Positions 1-6,651 of a stretch of 39,185 bases of DNA are shown here, piece after piece (within the stretch, counting starts at the first letter, position 1; each line of letters opens with the position of its first letter). The translations under genes were made by a program, and so were the position numbers. Below the pieces are notes generated by a model. It had not been told where the DNA came from. It saw only the letters and a list, made by a program, of their open reading frames with translations, and did not search any database. The stretch comes from an uncultured Lachnospiraceae bacterium (lineage in GTDB: Bacteria; Bacillota; Clostridia; Lachnospirales; Lachnospiraceae): the NCBI GenBank assembly GCA_910580195.1, contig CAJTWA010000042.1, positions 1 through 39,185 on the forward strand, in the 5' to 3' direction.

Positions 1-1
1 A

Positions 2-49
2 CTTCCTCTTGACGAAGTAAAAAAATTGAAAGCAGAGCGGACAGCATAA
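2..49 (+). CDS. C-terminal tail of a gene cut by the window edge
   Basis: An open frame enters from the left edge and ends at TAA (47-49), encoding a short charged helical tail (LPLDEVKKLKAERTA). A strong intrinsic terminator starts 12 bp later, which fits the end of a real plus-strand transcription unit. The protein cannot be identified from 15 residues. Confidence 0.5.
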   Translation, partial: LPLDEVKKLKAERTA

Positions 50-60
50 AACAAAGCCGT

Positions 61-101
61 AGGCCGGGAATCTAAAAACAGGTTCCCGGCCTTATTATTT
101 T
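61..101 (+). terminator. intrinsic terminator of the left-edge gene
   Basis: A perfect 10-bp inverted repeat (AGGCCGGGAA at 61-70 and TTCCCGGCCT at 83-92) with a 12-nt loop is followed by the T-rich tract TATTATTTT. It lies just behind the partial plus-strand gene. Confidence 0.85.
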
Positions 102-221
102 GCCCTGAAATGTAAATTTTTTGTGAATTTGTTTAAAAAATCCTTTACAAAACGTCACTGGGAGCCCTGCTTAGATTCCCTGTGTACCTTGGGCATCCCG
201 TGCATGGTTAAAATTTGGCTC

Positions 222-1175
222 TCAGGCTTTTGTGAGGACTTTCCCCACTGCTTCTTTCCAGCCTTTGTACTTTTGCGCGCGCATCGCTACGTCCATTTGG
301 GGTTCATATTTCACCCGTTTTAATTTGGTGAAAATGCTTTCGTCCCATAGGCCTAGGGCAATGCCGCATGCATAGGCGGCGCCGATGCCGGATAGTTCTT
401 CTGCGTCTGGGATTTGCACCGCAGTGGCTGCAATGTCGCTTTGGAACTGCATGAGGTATGCATTTTTGGTGGGGCCGCCGTCTACGCGCAGTTCGTTGAC
501 GGTGATCCCTGCATCTTCGCTCATGGCTTCTATAATTTCTGCGATTTGGTAGGCGATACATTCTACGGCGGCGCGGACGAATTCTGCTTTCCCTGTGGTC
601 CTTGTCATCCCTATGGCGGCCGCAGTGGCATGGCTGTCCCAATAGGGCGCGCCCAGGCCGGTAAATGCGGGGACTAAATATAGGGAATCTTCTTTCAGGG
701 CTTCTTTTGCCAAGGCTTCGGTTTCCCCGGGGGACTGTATTAATTTCAGGCTGTCCTTGAGCCATGTGATGACTGCGCCTGTATAGTTCAGGTTCCCTTC
801 CAGCACATAATCTACTTTCCCGCCGATTTTCCATGCAAGGGACGTTACGACGCCGTGGGTGCTCAGCACAGGCTGCTGCCCAATATTCATCATAATGGAA
901 GAGCCTGTGCCGTAAGTTGCCTTTATCATTCCCGGCTGCAGGCAGCCCTGCCCGTACAGGGAGCCGTGGGAATCCCCTAAAACCCCGTGGATTGGGACTG
1001 GGTGCGGGAGCAGGCCTTCAAAATCAGTTTCCCCAAAATTGGAATCGGAATCACAGGCTTCTGCTAAATTTTTCGGGTCAATGCCAAATGCTGCACAGAT
1101 TTCCTTATCCCAATAACATAGAATTGGATGGCCGTCCAGCCATTTGTCTTTCTTGGGTTTCCCTTCTATTGACAT
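222..1175 (-). pseudogene. glpK: glycerol kinase, C-terminal two thirds only
   Basis: FGGY-family sugar kinase, closest in appearance to glycerol kinase (ATP + glycerol to glycerol-3-phosphate). Only about 300 of the usual ~500 residues remain. The C-terminal actin-like domain is intact: GDSHGSLYGQGC carries the catalytic Asp, followed by TYGTGSS, VPAFTGLGAPYWD, RVDGGPTKN and LMQFQSDI. Homology begins near residue 20 (YWDKEIC). The preceding ~18 residues do not look like glycerol kinase, and the whole N-terminal glycerol-binding domain (about 180 residues) is missing. The ATG of the open frame overlaps the -35 region of the toxin-antitoxin promoter that faces away from it, so the frame probably has no translation start of its own. 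I read it as a gene truncated by recombination with, or insertion of, the toxin-antitoxin module. No glpF or glpD is nearby. Confidence 0.8.
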
Positions 1176-1197
1176 TTGAACTTATTTTTGCTATCAT
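1169..1197 (+). promoter_or_regulatory. sigma-A promoter of the toxin-antitoxin pair
   Basis: TTGACA (1169-1174), a 17-bp spacer and TATCAT (1192-1197) lie 32 bp upstream of the toxin ATG. The -35 box overlaps the first codons of the truncated glycerol kinase frame on the other strand. Confidence 0.75.
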
Positions 1198-1228
1198 TTC
1201 ATTATCCAAAAGAACAGGGAGGGGAAGG

Positions 1229-1588
1229 ATGTTTCAAATTGAGTTCTACAGCACCCCCGAAGGCACTTCAGAATTATGGGACTTCTTAGACAGATTGCAG
1301 CAAAAAAGTACCAAAAATAAAGACGCCAGAATACAGCATAAGCAGATTATCATGTATATCCAACTACTGGCAGATTATGGCACCCAGCTTGGAGAGAATA
1401 TCACCAAGCATATCGAAGATGGCATATGGGAACTTCGCCCGGGAAACAATCGGATATTATACTTTTTCCATAGGGATAATACTTATGTTCTTCTTCATCA
1501 GTTTCGGAAAAAAACACAGAAAACACCTCGCCGTGAAATTGAAAAAGCCAAATCTGAGCGGGACGATTGGATTTCCAGAAAGGGGTGA
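1229..1588 (+). CDS. RelE/ParE-superfamily toxin, HigB/Gp49-like
   Basis: This 119-residue protein resembles phage-Gp49/HigB type toxins, which are usually ribosome-dependent mRNA endonucleases. The family pattern is visible as a core rich in alternating helix and strand, with the segment IEDGIWELRPGNNRILYFF and then a basic strand (LLHQFRKKTQKTP). It ends in a Lys/Arg-rich helix of the ExEKAKxExDDW type. The ATG at 1229 is chosen because AGGGAGGGGAAGG lies directly upstream; a longer open frame reaches back over the promoter and is not credible. The toxin gene comes before its antitoxin, the usual HigBA order. Its TGA is 5 bp upstream of the antitoxin start, so the two are probably translationally coupled. 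Confidence 0.85.
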   Translation: MFQIEFYSTPEGTSELWDFLDRLQQKSTKNKDARIQHKQIIMYIQLLADYGTQLGENITKHIEDGIWELRPGNNRILYFFHRDNTYVLLHQFRKKTQKTPRREIEKAKSERDDWISRKG

Positions 1589-1593
1589 CTTAT

Positions 1594-1893
1594 TTGGCAA
1601 CTTGGTCTGATTATAAAAATTATGTGAAAGCAGCAAATCCAGAAATAGCAAAAGATATTGATGAAGTTGAGGCTCTTTCTAAAATTGTCGGCGCAATGAT
1701 TGAGCAGCGCCATAACCTTGCCCTTTCCCAAAGAGAACTTGCTATCCTATGTGGGCTCCCACAATCCTCTGTAGCAAGGATTGAATCTGGGAAATCCACA
1801 CCAAACCTTAGCACGCTTTTAAAAATTTTCAGGCAGCTTGGCCTTAGTTTCAACATTGAGCCTGTTTCCCAACCAGCAATCCTGAAAAAATAG
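1594..1893 (+). CDS. XRE-family antitoxin, HigA-like
   Basis: This 99-residue protein carries a Cro/C1-type helix-turn-helix in its C-terminal half (LSQRELAILCGLPQSSVARI, then ESGKSTPNLSTL). It should neutralise the upstream toxin and repress the shared promoter. I prefer the TTG start at 1594, because AGGGGTG (1580-1586) is correctly spaced before it and lies in the end of the toxin gene. An in-frame ATG at 1567 would overlap the toxin by 22 bp and has a poorer site. The N-terminal half (WSDYKNYVKAANPEIAKDI) is typical of antitoxins paired with Gp49-like toxins. The TAG stop is part of a terminator serving the convergent MATE gene. Confidence 0.85.
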   Translation: MATWSDYKNYVKAANPEIAKDIDEVEALSKIVGAMIEQRHNLALSQRELAILCGLPQSSVARIESGKSTPNLSTLLKIFRQLGLSFNIEPVSQPAILKK

Positions 1894-1927
1894 GAAACTG
1901 CCGACCTCTTATGGAGGGCGGTTTCCT
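1885..1927 (-). terminator. terminator of the MATE gene, embedded in the antitoxin 3' end
   Basis: Read on the minus strand, an 11-bp stem (arms 1917-1927 and 1892-1902, one G-T pair) is followed by ATTTTTT (1885-1891). It begins immediately after the MATE stop codon and overlaps the end of the convergent antitoxin gene. Confidence 0.75.
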
Positions 1928-1928
1928 G

Positions 1929-3275
1929 TCAGATAATCTCCTTCCCCTTCCATCCTCCTTGGAAATACCGGAACACCGCAATCACAAGCCCCACTGCCCA
2001 TCCGGCAGGGTTCGCCCACATAATCACCATCCCTTGCGTGGCTTCGGCCAGCAGGTAGGTAAGCCCTACCCGTACCCCTAAGTTGCACAGGCTGCAGGTT
2101 AAAAACCACCCCATGTCCGCCGCGCCCCTAAGCACCCCATTGCTGACGTTCATAAGCCCCATCATAAAATAGAACAGGGAAACAATGCTAAGGTACTGCG
2201 CCCCAATGGATATGGCTTCGCTGCTGGACTCTGAATCCAAGAACAGCCCCACAAACCCCGTCCCGGTAAAATGCAATAGGACGGCAATCAAAAGCCCTAT
2301 GCCTGCCGCCATGGCTAGGCAGATACGGTAGCCCTGCCCAATCCGCTCCGGCTTCTTGGCGCCCATATTCTGGGCCACATAGGTGGAAACAGCATTCCCC
2401 ACCGCCACCATGGGCACAATGGCAATCCCGTCGATTTTCGTTGCAGCCGTATACCCGGCCAAAAAGGTAGAGCCAAATTGGTTGACGGCCGACTGCACCA
2501 GCACCATGCCTACGGACACAATGGACTGCTGCACAATGGTTGGAATTGCCACTTTCACCATGTTTTTCAGCAAGGCCCTATCAAAACGGCGGAACTCCCC
2601 CGTTTCAATCCCCTTTAATTTCCGCATCAGGAACCCAAAGGAAAGGAGCGCGGAAATCCCCTGCGCAATCAAGGTCGCCCATGCCACGCCCGCTACCCCC
2701 ATATGGAGCTCTGCCACGAAATACAAGTCCAGCCCGATATTTAAAAGGGAAGAAAAAATCAAGAACATCAGGGGTTTTTGGGAATCCCCCAGCGCATTGA
2801 AAATCGCAGAAAATGCATTGTACAAAAACAGGAATACAAACCCAAAAAAGTAAATCTGCATATACTCTGCCGCGTCCCCGAAAATATTTTCCGGCGTCCC
2901 CATCAGGCGCATCAGCCCCCTATTCATGGCAAGCCCAAGGACGCTTAAGAAAATGCTGAACCCTAAAATGGACAGCAAGGCAGTGGAAATGGCGGTCTTC
3001 ATTTCCTTTAATTTCTTCGCCCCGAACAGCTGGGAAATCACCACGGAACAGCCAATCCCCGTCCCCATTGCCACCATGACGAACATCATGGTAATGGCCG
3101 TGGAGGCACCTACGGCCGCCAAGGCCTCCTCCCCTACCACATTTCCCACAATGACGGAATCCATAATATTGTAAAACTGCTGGAACAGGTTGCCCGCCAC
3201 CATGGGCAGCGCAAAGCCAATCAAGGCCTTTGTGGGGTTGCCTGATACCATGCTCCCTTTGATTTGTCCTGACAT
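1929..3275 (-). CDS. MATE-family multidrug/organic cation exporter
   Basis: A 448-residue inner-membrane protein of the multi-antimicrobial extrusion family, usually a Na+- or H+-coupled exporter of drugs or metabolites. The length and about 12 hydrophobic segments in two similar halves fit the family. Typical segments are IGFALPMVAGNLFQQFYNIM and the start of the second half, VKVAIPTIVQQSIVSVGMVL. The ATG giving MSGQIKGSM is chosen, with AGGAG about 12 bp upstream. A GTG 39 bp further out (3312-3314) has no well-spaced ribosome binding site and would add an atypical N-terminus. The substrate cannot be predicted. The gene stands apart from the small gene upstream by about 140 bp. Confidence 0.92.
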   Translation of the reverse strand: MSGQIKGSMVSGNPTKALIGFALPMVAGNLFQQFYNIMDSVIVGNVVGEEALAAVGASTAITMMFVMVAMGTGIGCSVVISQLFGAKKLKEMKTAISTALLSILGFSIFLSVLGLAMNRGLMRLMGTPENIFGDAAEYMQIYFFGFVFLFLYNAFSAIFNALGDSQKPLMFLIFSSLLNIGLDLYFVAELHMGVAGVAWATLIAQGISALLSFGFLMRKLKGIETGEFRRFDRALLKNMVKVAIPTIVQQSIVSVGMVLVQSAVNQFGSTFLAGYTAATKIDGIAIVPMVAVGNAVSTYVAQNMGAKKPERIGQGYRICLAMAAGIGLLIAVLLHFTGTGFVGLFLDSESSSEAISIGAQYLSIVSLFYFMMGLMNVSNGVLRGAADMGWFLTCSLCNLGVRVGLTYLLAEATQGMVIMWANPAGWAVGLVIAVFRYFQGGWKGKEII

Positions 3276-3413
3276 AACCTCGGTACACTCCTGTCTGCCT
3301 GTGCGCTGGCGCACAGAAATTTTTATCCTTCCAGAAAACTTTTTGCCCTTTCGCCTCTAAACCTGCCGCTTAGGGACTGCCCAAAAATAACTTTTGGATA
3401 ATCCCTTAGGCTG

Positions 3414-3776
3414 TCACCGGTCTGTCCACGAGCCAAACCTTGCCGGAACCTGAGGGTCGTACAGGGGGCAGCCAAATTCCATCAATATGTCAATCAGAGT
3501 GTTCATATCCTCCCCCAGCATCCCGTAGCAGTCCAGCCTTACAATCTGCGGCGTAGTAAAAATCTCAAAGGCTCCCCTGCCTTCTTTTTCATAATGGTTT
3601 TTATCTGGGGAATCCCAGCTGGAAAAGGCGGCTGCGATTTCCCCTAAAATATCATCAACCGGGAGGGGTTCCAGCTCTTCCATATATTCGCCGTCACAGC
3701 ATGCCAATCCGTAAACCTTGCTGTCATCATGGGCAGCCCCTTCTTTATATTTCCAAAAATTCAAATCCATGCTCAT
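3414..3776 (-). CDS. conserved hypothetical protein, 120 aa
   Basis: A soluble acidic protein of 120 residues with no signal peptide or membrane segment. It starts MSMDLNFWKYKEG and contains EKEGRGAFEIFTTPQIVRLD and a C-terminal FGCPLYDPQVPARF. The ATG at 3776 is preceded by AAGGAG with an 8-bp spacer. A GTG/ATG-type extension of nine residues upstream is not supported by a ribosome binding site. The many aromatic and acidic residues and the conserved-looking C-terminus suggest a real, folded protein family, but I do not recognise it and propose no function. It lies between the kptA operon and the MATE gene with gaps on both sides. Confidence 0.7.
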   Translation of the reverse strand: MSMDLNFWKYKEGAAHDDSKVYGLACCDGEYMEELEPLPVDDILGEIAAAFSSWDSPDKNHYEKEGRGAFEIFTTPQIVRLDCYGMLGEDMNTLIDILMEFGCPLYDPQVPARFGSWTDR

Positions 3777-3838
3777 TATAATTTCTCCTTCTTTCCGTCC
3801 CATTTAAACTTAATAGCCTTTAAAATCCATTTTCCGCA

Positions 3839-3999
3839 GGAACAACGTGGGCAATCCCACAGGGGCTCCCCTAACCCCTCAATCCCCCGGGGCTTGTTCA
3901 CTTTGCGCGCCGAACACGGTCGCCTCCGCACCGTTTTCGCCCTTCCTTCCTAGGCAGGAAAACAATAGGCAACGCCCTTTCGTACTTCTCAGCACGAAT
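3839..3999. other. GC-rich, foldable intergenic segment
   Basis: This stretch between two minus-strand genes is unlike its surroundings. GAACAA (3840-3845) can pair with TTGTTC (3894-3899). Inside lie a perfect hairpin GTGGG/CCCAC with loop CAAT (3847-3860), and AGGGG-CT-CCCCT (3861-3872). Further right, CGGT and ACCG flank 9 bp in CGGTCGCCTCCGCACCG. There is no open frame with a ribosome binding site and no clear T-tract. It could be a dispersed intergenic repeat, a small RNA or a terminator region; the sequence alone does not decide. Confidence 0.35.
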
Positions 4000-4005
4000 T
4001 TCCCT

Positions 4006-4542
4006 TCACCCTTCCTCCTCCAGAAATTTTGCCGGGACCCTTTCTGTCAGCCATACCCCGTTTTTAGAAAGGTAAAAGGCATAGCCCTCCTTTTGCATCT
4101 TGCCAGAAAGCACCCGGAATACCACGGGTTTCCCATGCCTTTTCCCTACGTTTTTTGCTGTTTGGGGGTCGCTGGAAAGGTGCACATACAGGCGGCTTTT
4201 CGGGATTAATCCATCCTGCCTGATTGCGCCCGCATATTTTTCCGCTGTCCCATGCCATAAAAATTCCGGCGGGCCTGTGCGTTCCAGCCCTACGTCCACA
4301 GGGATGGAATGGCCTTGGTTTGCCCGGATTTTTGTTTTATCTTCATTGAAGGAATAACGCTGCTTTCCGTCTGTTTGGACAATTTCCTCCAGCAGCCCCA
4401 TGTTGAATTCCCTTGTCTTTGCGATTCCTGCGATAAGCTCGCCCACATCCGCCCAGCCGTGGCTGTCCAAGGAAATGTGGATGGCTTCTGGCTTATGGCG
4501 CAGGATTAGGCTTAAAAATTTACCCGTGCTTACAATATCCAA
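4006..4542 (-). CDS. kptA: RNA 2'-phosphotransferase KptA/Tpt1
   Basis: A 178-residue protein of the Tpt1/KptA family, which moves an RNA internal 2'-phosphate to NAD+, giving ADP-ribose 1''-2''-cyclic phosphate. The N-terminal winged-helix half contains KFLSLILRHKPEAI with the conserved Arg15-His16. IRANQGHS supplies the next Arg (about 73). The ADP-ribosyltransferase-like half has FLWHGT, LYVHLSSD and GKRHG with the last catalytic Arg (about 135). Length matches E. coli KptA. The start must be TTG (4540-4542), because an in-frame stop lies 9 bp upstream. The ribosome binding site (AAAGGGTG) is rather distant, which suggests low or coupled translation. It begins 17 bp after the metallophosphoesterase gene. 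The natural substrate in bacteria, which lack tRNA-splicing 2'-phosphates, is unknown. Confidence 0.92.
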   Translation of the reverse strand: MDIVSTGKFLSLILRHKPEAIHISLDSHGWADVGELIAGIAKTREFNMGLLEEIVQTDGKQRYSFNEDKTKIRANQGHSIPVDVGLERTGPPEFLWHGTAEKYAGAIRQDGLIPKSRLYVHLSSDPQTAKNVGKRHGKPVVFRVLSGKMQKEGYAFYLSKNGVWLTERVPAKFLEEEG

Positions 4543-4559
4543 TGTCCGTTACACCCTTT

Positions 4560-5687
4560 CTATTGGGATGAAAAGTTCCCTTTTATGTCAATGACTGCAT
4601 ACTCTGCCTTGCAGCCGGTTTTAAACTGGATTGCCCAGTTGGAAATGCCGGAGGTTACGATAAAATTTGTGTCCCCGCGCTGTTCCAGCCCATAAGATTT
4701 ATCGTCAATTCCCAGCCATTCCCCCATGTGGTTGAATGGGAATAGCTGCCCGCCATGGGTATGCCCGGACAGCACCAAGTCTGCGCCTGCCGCGGCCTGT
4801 GCATCATAGTCATGGGGCTGGTGGTCGAGGACAATGCTGTAGCTGCCGGGGCTTACGTTTTCCATTAATTCTTCCATGGACGCCCTTCCGCCCTGCTGGC
4901 CTTCGGAACGGTCCTGGCGGCCAATAAGGGAAAAACCATCCCCAATTGGTACCGTTTCGTCCTGCAGGACTGTTACATGGTTTTTCTCCAATTCTGCAAT
5001 TAAATCATCCCCGCTGTAGCCGCGGTATTTGGGGCCGTAATACCCTTTGTCATGGTTCCCGAATACATAGTAGGCGCCATAAGTTGTTTCCAGTGTGCCA
5101 AGGGCTTCACACGCAGCTTCCATGTCCTCTTTTGAAGTATCGTCGTCTACATAGTCCCCGGTAATTACCACAATGTCCGGGTGTTCGGACTGGATGGCCT
5201 GTACATGCTTGAAAAACCCTTCCCCGCTGAAAGTATTCCCTATATGGGAATCTGCAATCTGCACAATGCGAAGGGAGCCCACCTGCTTGTCCGTTTCCAG
5301 CGTATATGCCGTCCGGGTTACATGATGGGCAAAATACCAGCCGCAAGCAAGGTATGCCGCCGTAACCGCCAGCGCGCAGGCCCCGGCATAATACCTTGGG
5401 GTTTGGCTGCTCTTTTTCTGCCGCCCCACCAGCCTGCCAATCCCGTCGCAGGCCAGCCAGAAAAACACAAGGTGCAGGATACATAGCTCTGCATTAATTG
5501 CGCCAAAAGCCGCCCCTGTGGCAAGGAGCAGAGCCAGCACAAAGGCAAGCCCTATGGCAAAACGAGCCCATTTCCTTCCTTTTGCTGCTTTCTGCACAAA
5601 AGCAAATTTTGCAAACCTGCTGGAGAGGTAAACGATACCGCCAACCGTCCCAAGCAATAGCATGCCTAAAAGCAACATCCACATCAT
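4560..5687 (-). CDS. membrane-anchored metallophosphoesterase, YkuE/YaeI-like
   Basis: A 375-residue protein with about four N-terminal hydrophobic segments (roughly residues 2-22, 45-65, 68-82 and 103-120), followed by a calcineurin-like phosphoesterase domain. All metal-binding motifs are present: IADSHIG (Asp146, His148), TGDYVDDD (Asp178), GNHD (211-213), DHQPHD near 310 and LSGHTHGGQLFP. Relatives act on phospholipid head groups or nucleotides; the substrate here is not predictable. The catalytic domain probably faces the outside. The gene lies 28 bp after the Uma2-type gene and 17 bp before kptA, so the three form one operon. Confidence 0.88.
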   Translation of the reverse strand: MMWMLLLGMLLLGTVGGIVYLSSRFAKFAFVQKAAKGRKWARFAIGLAFVLALLLATGAAFGAINAELCILHLVFFWLACDGIGRLVGRQKKSSQTPRYYAGACALAVTAAYLACGWYFAHHVTRTAYTLETDKQVGSLRIVQIADSHIGNTFSGEGFFKHVQAIQSEHPDIVVITGDYVDDDTSKEDMEAACEALGTLETTYGAYYVFGNHDKGYYGPKYRGYSGDDLIAELEKNHVTVLQDETVPIGDGFSLIGRQDRSEGQQGGRASMEELMENVSPGSYSIVLDHQPHDYDAQAAAGADLVLSGHTHGGQLFPFNHMGEWLGIDDKSYGLEQRGDTNFIVTSGISNWAIQFKTGCKAEYAVIDIKGNFSSQ

Positions 5688-5715
5688 TTCCTGTATAGCT
5701 CCTTCCTCTGCTGTT

Positions 5716-6261
5716 TCACTGCCCGGCTCCTTGTATTTTTATGGAAAATCCCTCATATATCCCAACTGGCACATGCTGCCCAAAAGGGTATTCTTCCATA
5801 TTGTCCAATTCAAAATGATAAACTGTCACCATTTCTTTTTCCAAATCCACGGCCCAATATTCCCTGACGCCAGAAGTACGGTATTTAAATAATTTTTTGA
5901 AATAGTCCATCTTGCGGCTGCTGGGGGAAACAATTTCTATGACCCAATCCGGCGGGCCTTGGCAGCCTTTTTCTGTGATTTTATCCCTGCCGCATACCAC
6001 TGAAATATCAGGCTCTACATAATTTTTATCATTTCCATCCAAAAATACGGCAAATGGCGCAGGGAACACTTCGCACTTCCCGCCGCTTTCCCGGATGTGC
6101 AGATTTATTTCCGTATTGACATCATTGAGCAGCCTTTGGTGTTTTGTGCTTGGCGGCGCCATATAATAAATATTGCCGTCAATTAATTCTGCCCGTTTTC
6201 CCTCTGGCAAAGCGTAGATATCTTCAATGGTATAGGTTTCTTCCTTTCTTGCTGCATCCAT
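5716..6261 (-). CDS. Uma2-family (DUF820) endonuclease-fold protein
   Basis: A 181-residue protein of the Uma2/DUF820 family, which has a restriction-endonuclease-like fold. The diagnostic elements are YTIEDIYALPEGKRAELIDG, the core VEPDISVVCGRDKI with the PD-type acidic residue, then PPDWVIEIVSPSSRKMDYFKKLFKYR (E and K of a PD-(D/E)XK-like site) and GVREYWAVDLE. The ATG at 6261 has AGGAGG 9 bp upstream; a 55-residue extension beyond it is not homologous-looking and crosses the promoter. Cellular function is unknown for the family. It is the first gene of the operon with the metallophosphoesterase and kptA. Confidence 0.88.
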   Translation of the reverse strand: MDAARKEETYTIEDIYALPEGKRAELIDGNIYYMAPPSTKHQRLLNDVNTEINLHIRESGGKCEVFPAPFAVFLDGNDKNYVEPDISVVCGRDKITEKGCQGPPDWVIEIVSPSSRKMDYFKKLFKYRTSGVREYWAVDLEKEMVTVYHFELDNMEEYPFGQHVPVGIYEGFSIKIQGAGQ

Positions 6262-6373
6262 ATTCCAATGCCTCCTCCCTGTATTCCCAAGCACGTTCCG
6301 CAAAAGATACATCCGTTCCATGCCCTGTACGGCATAAGCCCTATTTTTCTGCGCTGCTGCAAAACTTATTACT

Positions 6374-6402
6374 ATTTTAGCCTGAATGGCAAAACTATGC
6401 AA
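6374..6402 (-). promoter_or_regulatory. promoter of the Uma2 - phosphoesterase - kptA operon
   Basis: On the minus strand TTGCAT (6397-6402), a 17-bp spacer and TAAAAT (6374-6379). This leaves a leader of roughly 105 nt before the chosen start at 6261. Confidence 0.5.
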
Positions 6403-6537
6403 ATACTTATTCCTAATTTTAGCCAATATACCACGGGACAGCCCCCTATTTCAAGTGCGCAGGCCAAGTTATCCCCCAGTTTATAAACTTTTAATAATTC
6501 CCCAAACCCTTGATTTTCCTGCCTTCCCGCCGTTTTG

Positions 6538-6564
6538 TTAGCACTCGCGCAAAAAGAGTGCTAA
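6538..6564 (+). promoter_or_regulatory. CIRCE operator (HrcA binding site)
   Basis: TTAGCACTC, nine bases, GAGTGCTAA: a perfect match to the CIRCE inverted repeat bound by the heat-shock repressor HrcA. It ends 7 bp upstream of the -35 box of the htpG promoter. Confidence 0.95.
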
Positions 6565-6571
6565 TTTTCTA

Positions 6572-6600
6572 TTGACTTTTAAAAAAATGGGTATTACAAT
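6572..6600 (+). promoter_or_regulatory. sigma-A promoter of htpG
   Basis: TTGACT (6572-6577), a 17-bp spacer and TACAAT (6595-6600), about 50 bp upstream of the htpG ATG. The ribosome binding site AAAGGAG precedes the start by about 9 bp. Confidence 0.8.
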
Positions 6601-6651
6601 CTATTTCAGGTTATCACGATTGCATAGAAAACGATAAAGGAGTGTATCATT

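Noticed and set aside
3368..3400. Inverted repeat CCAAAA/TTTTGG between the small unknown gene and the MATE gene as a terminator
   Set aside because: AT-rich short stem without a following T-tract in the required direction.
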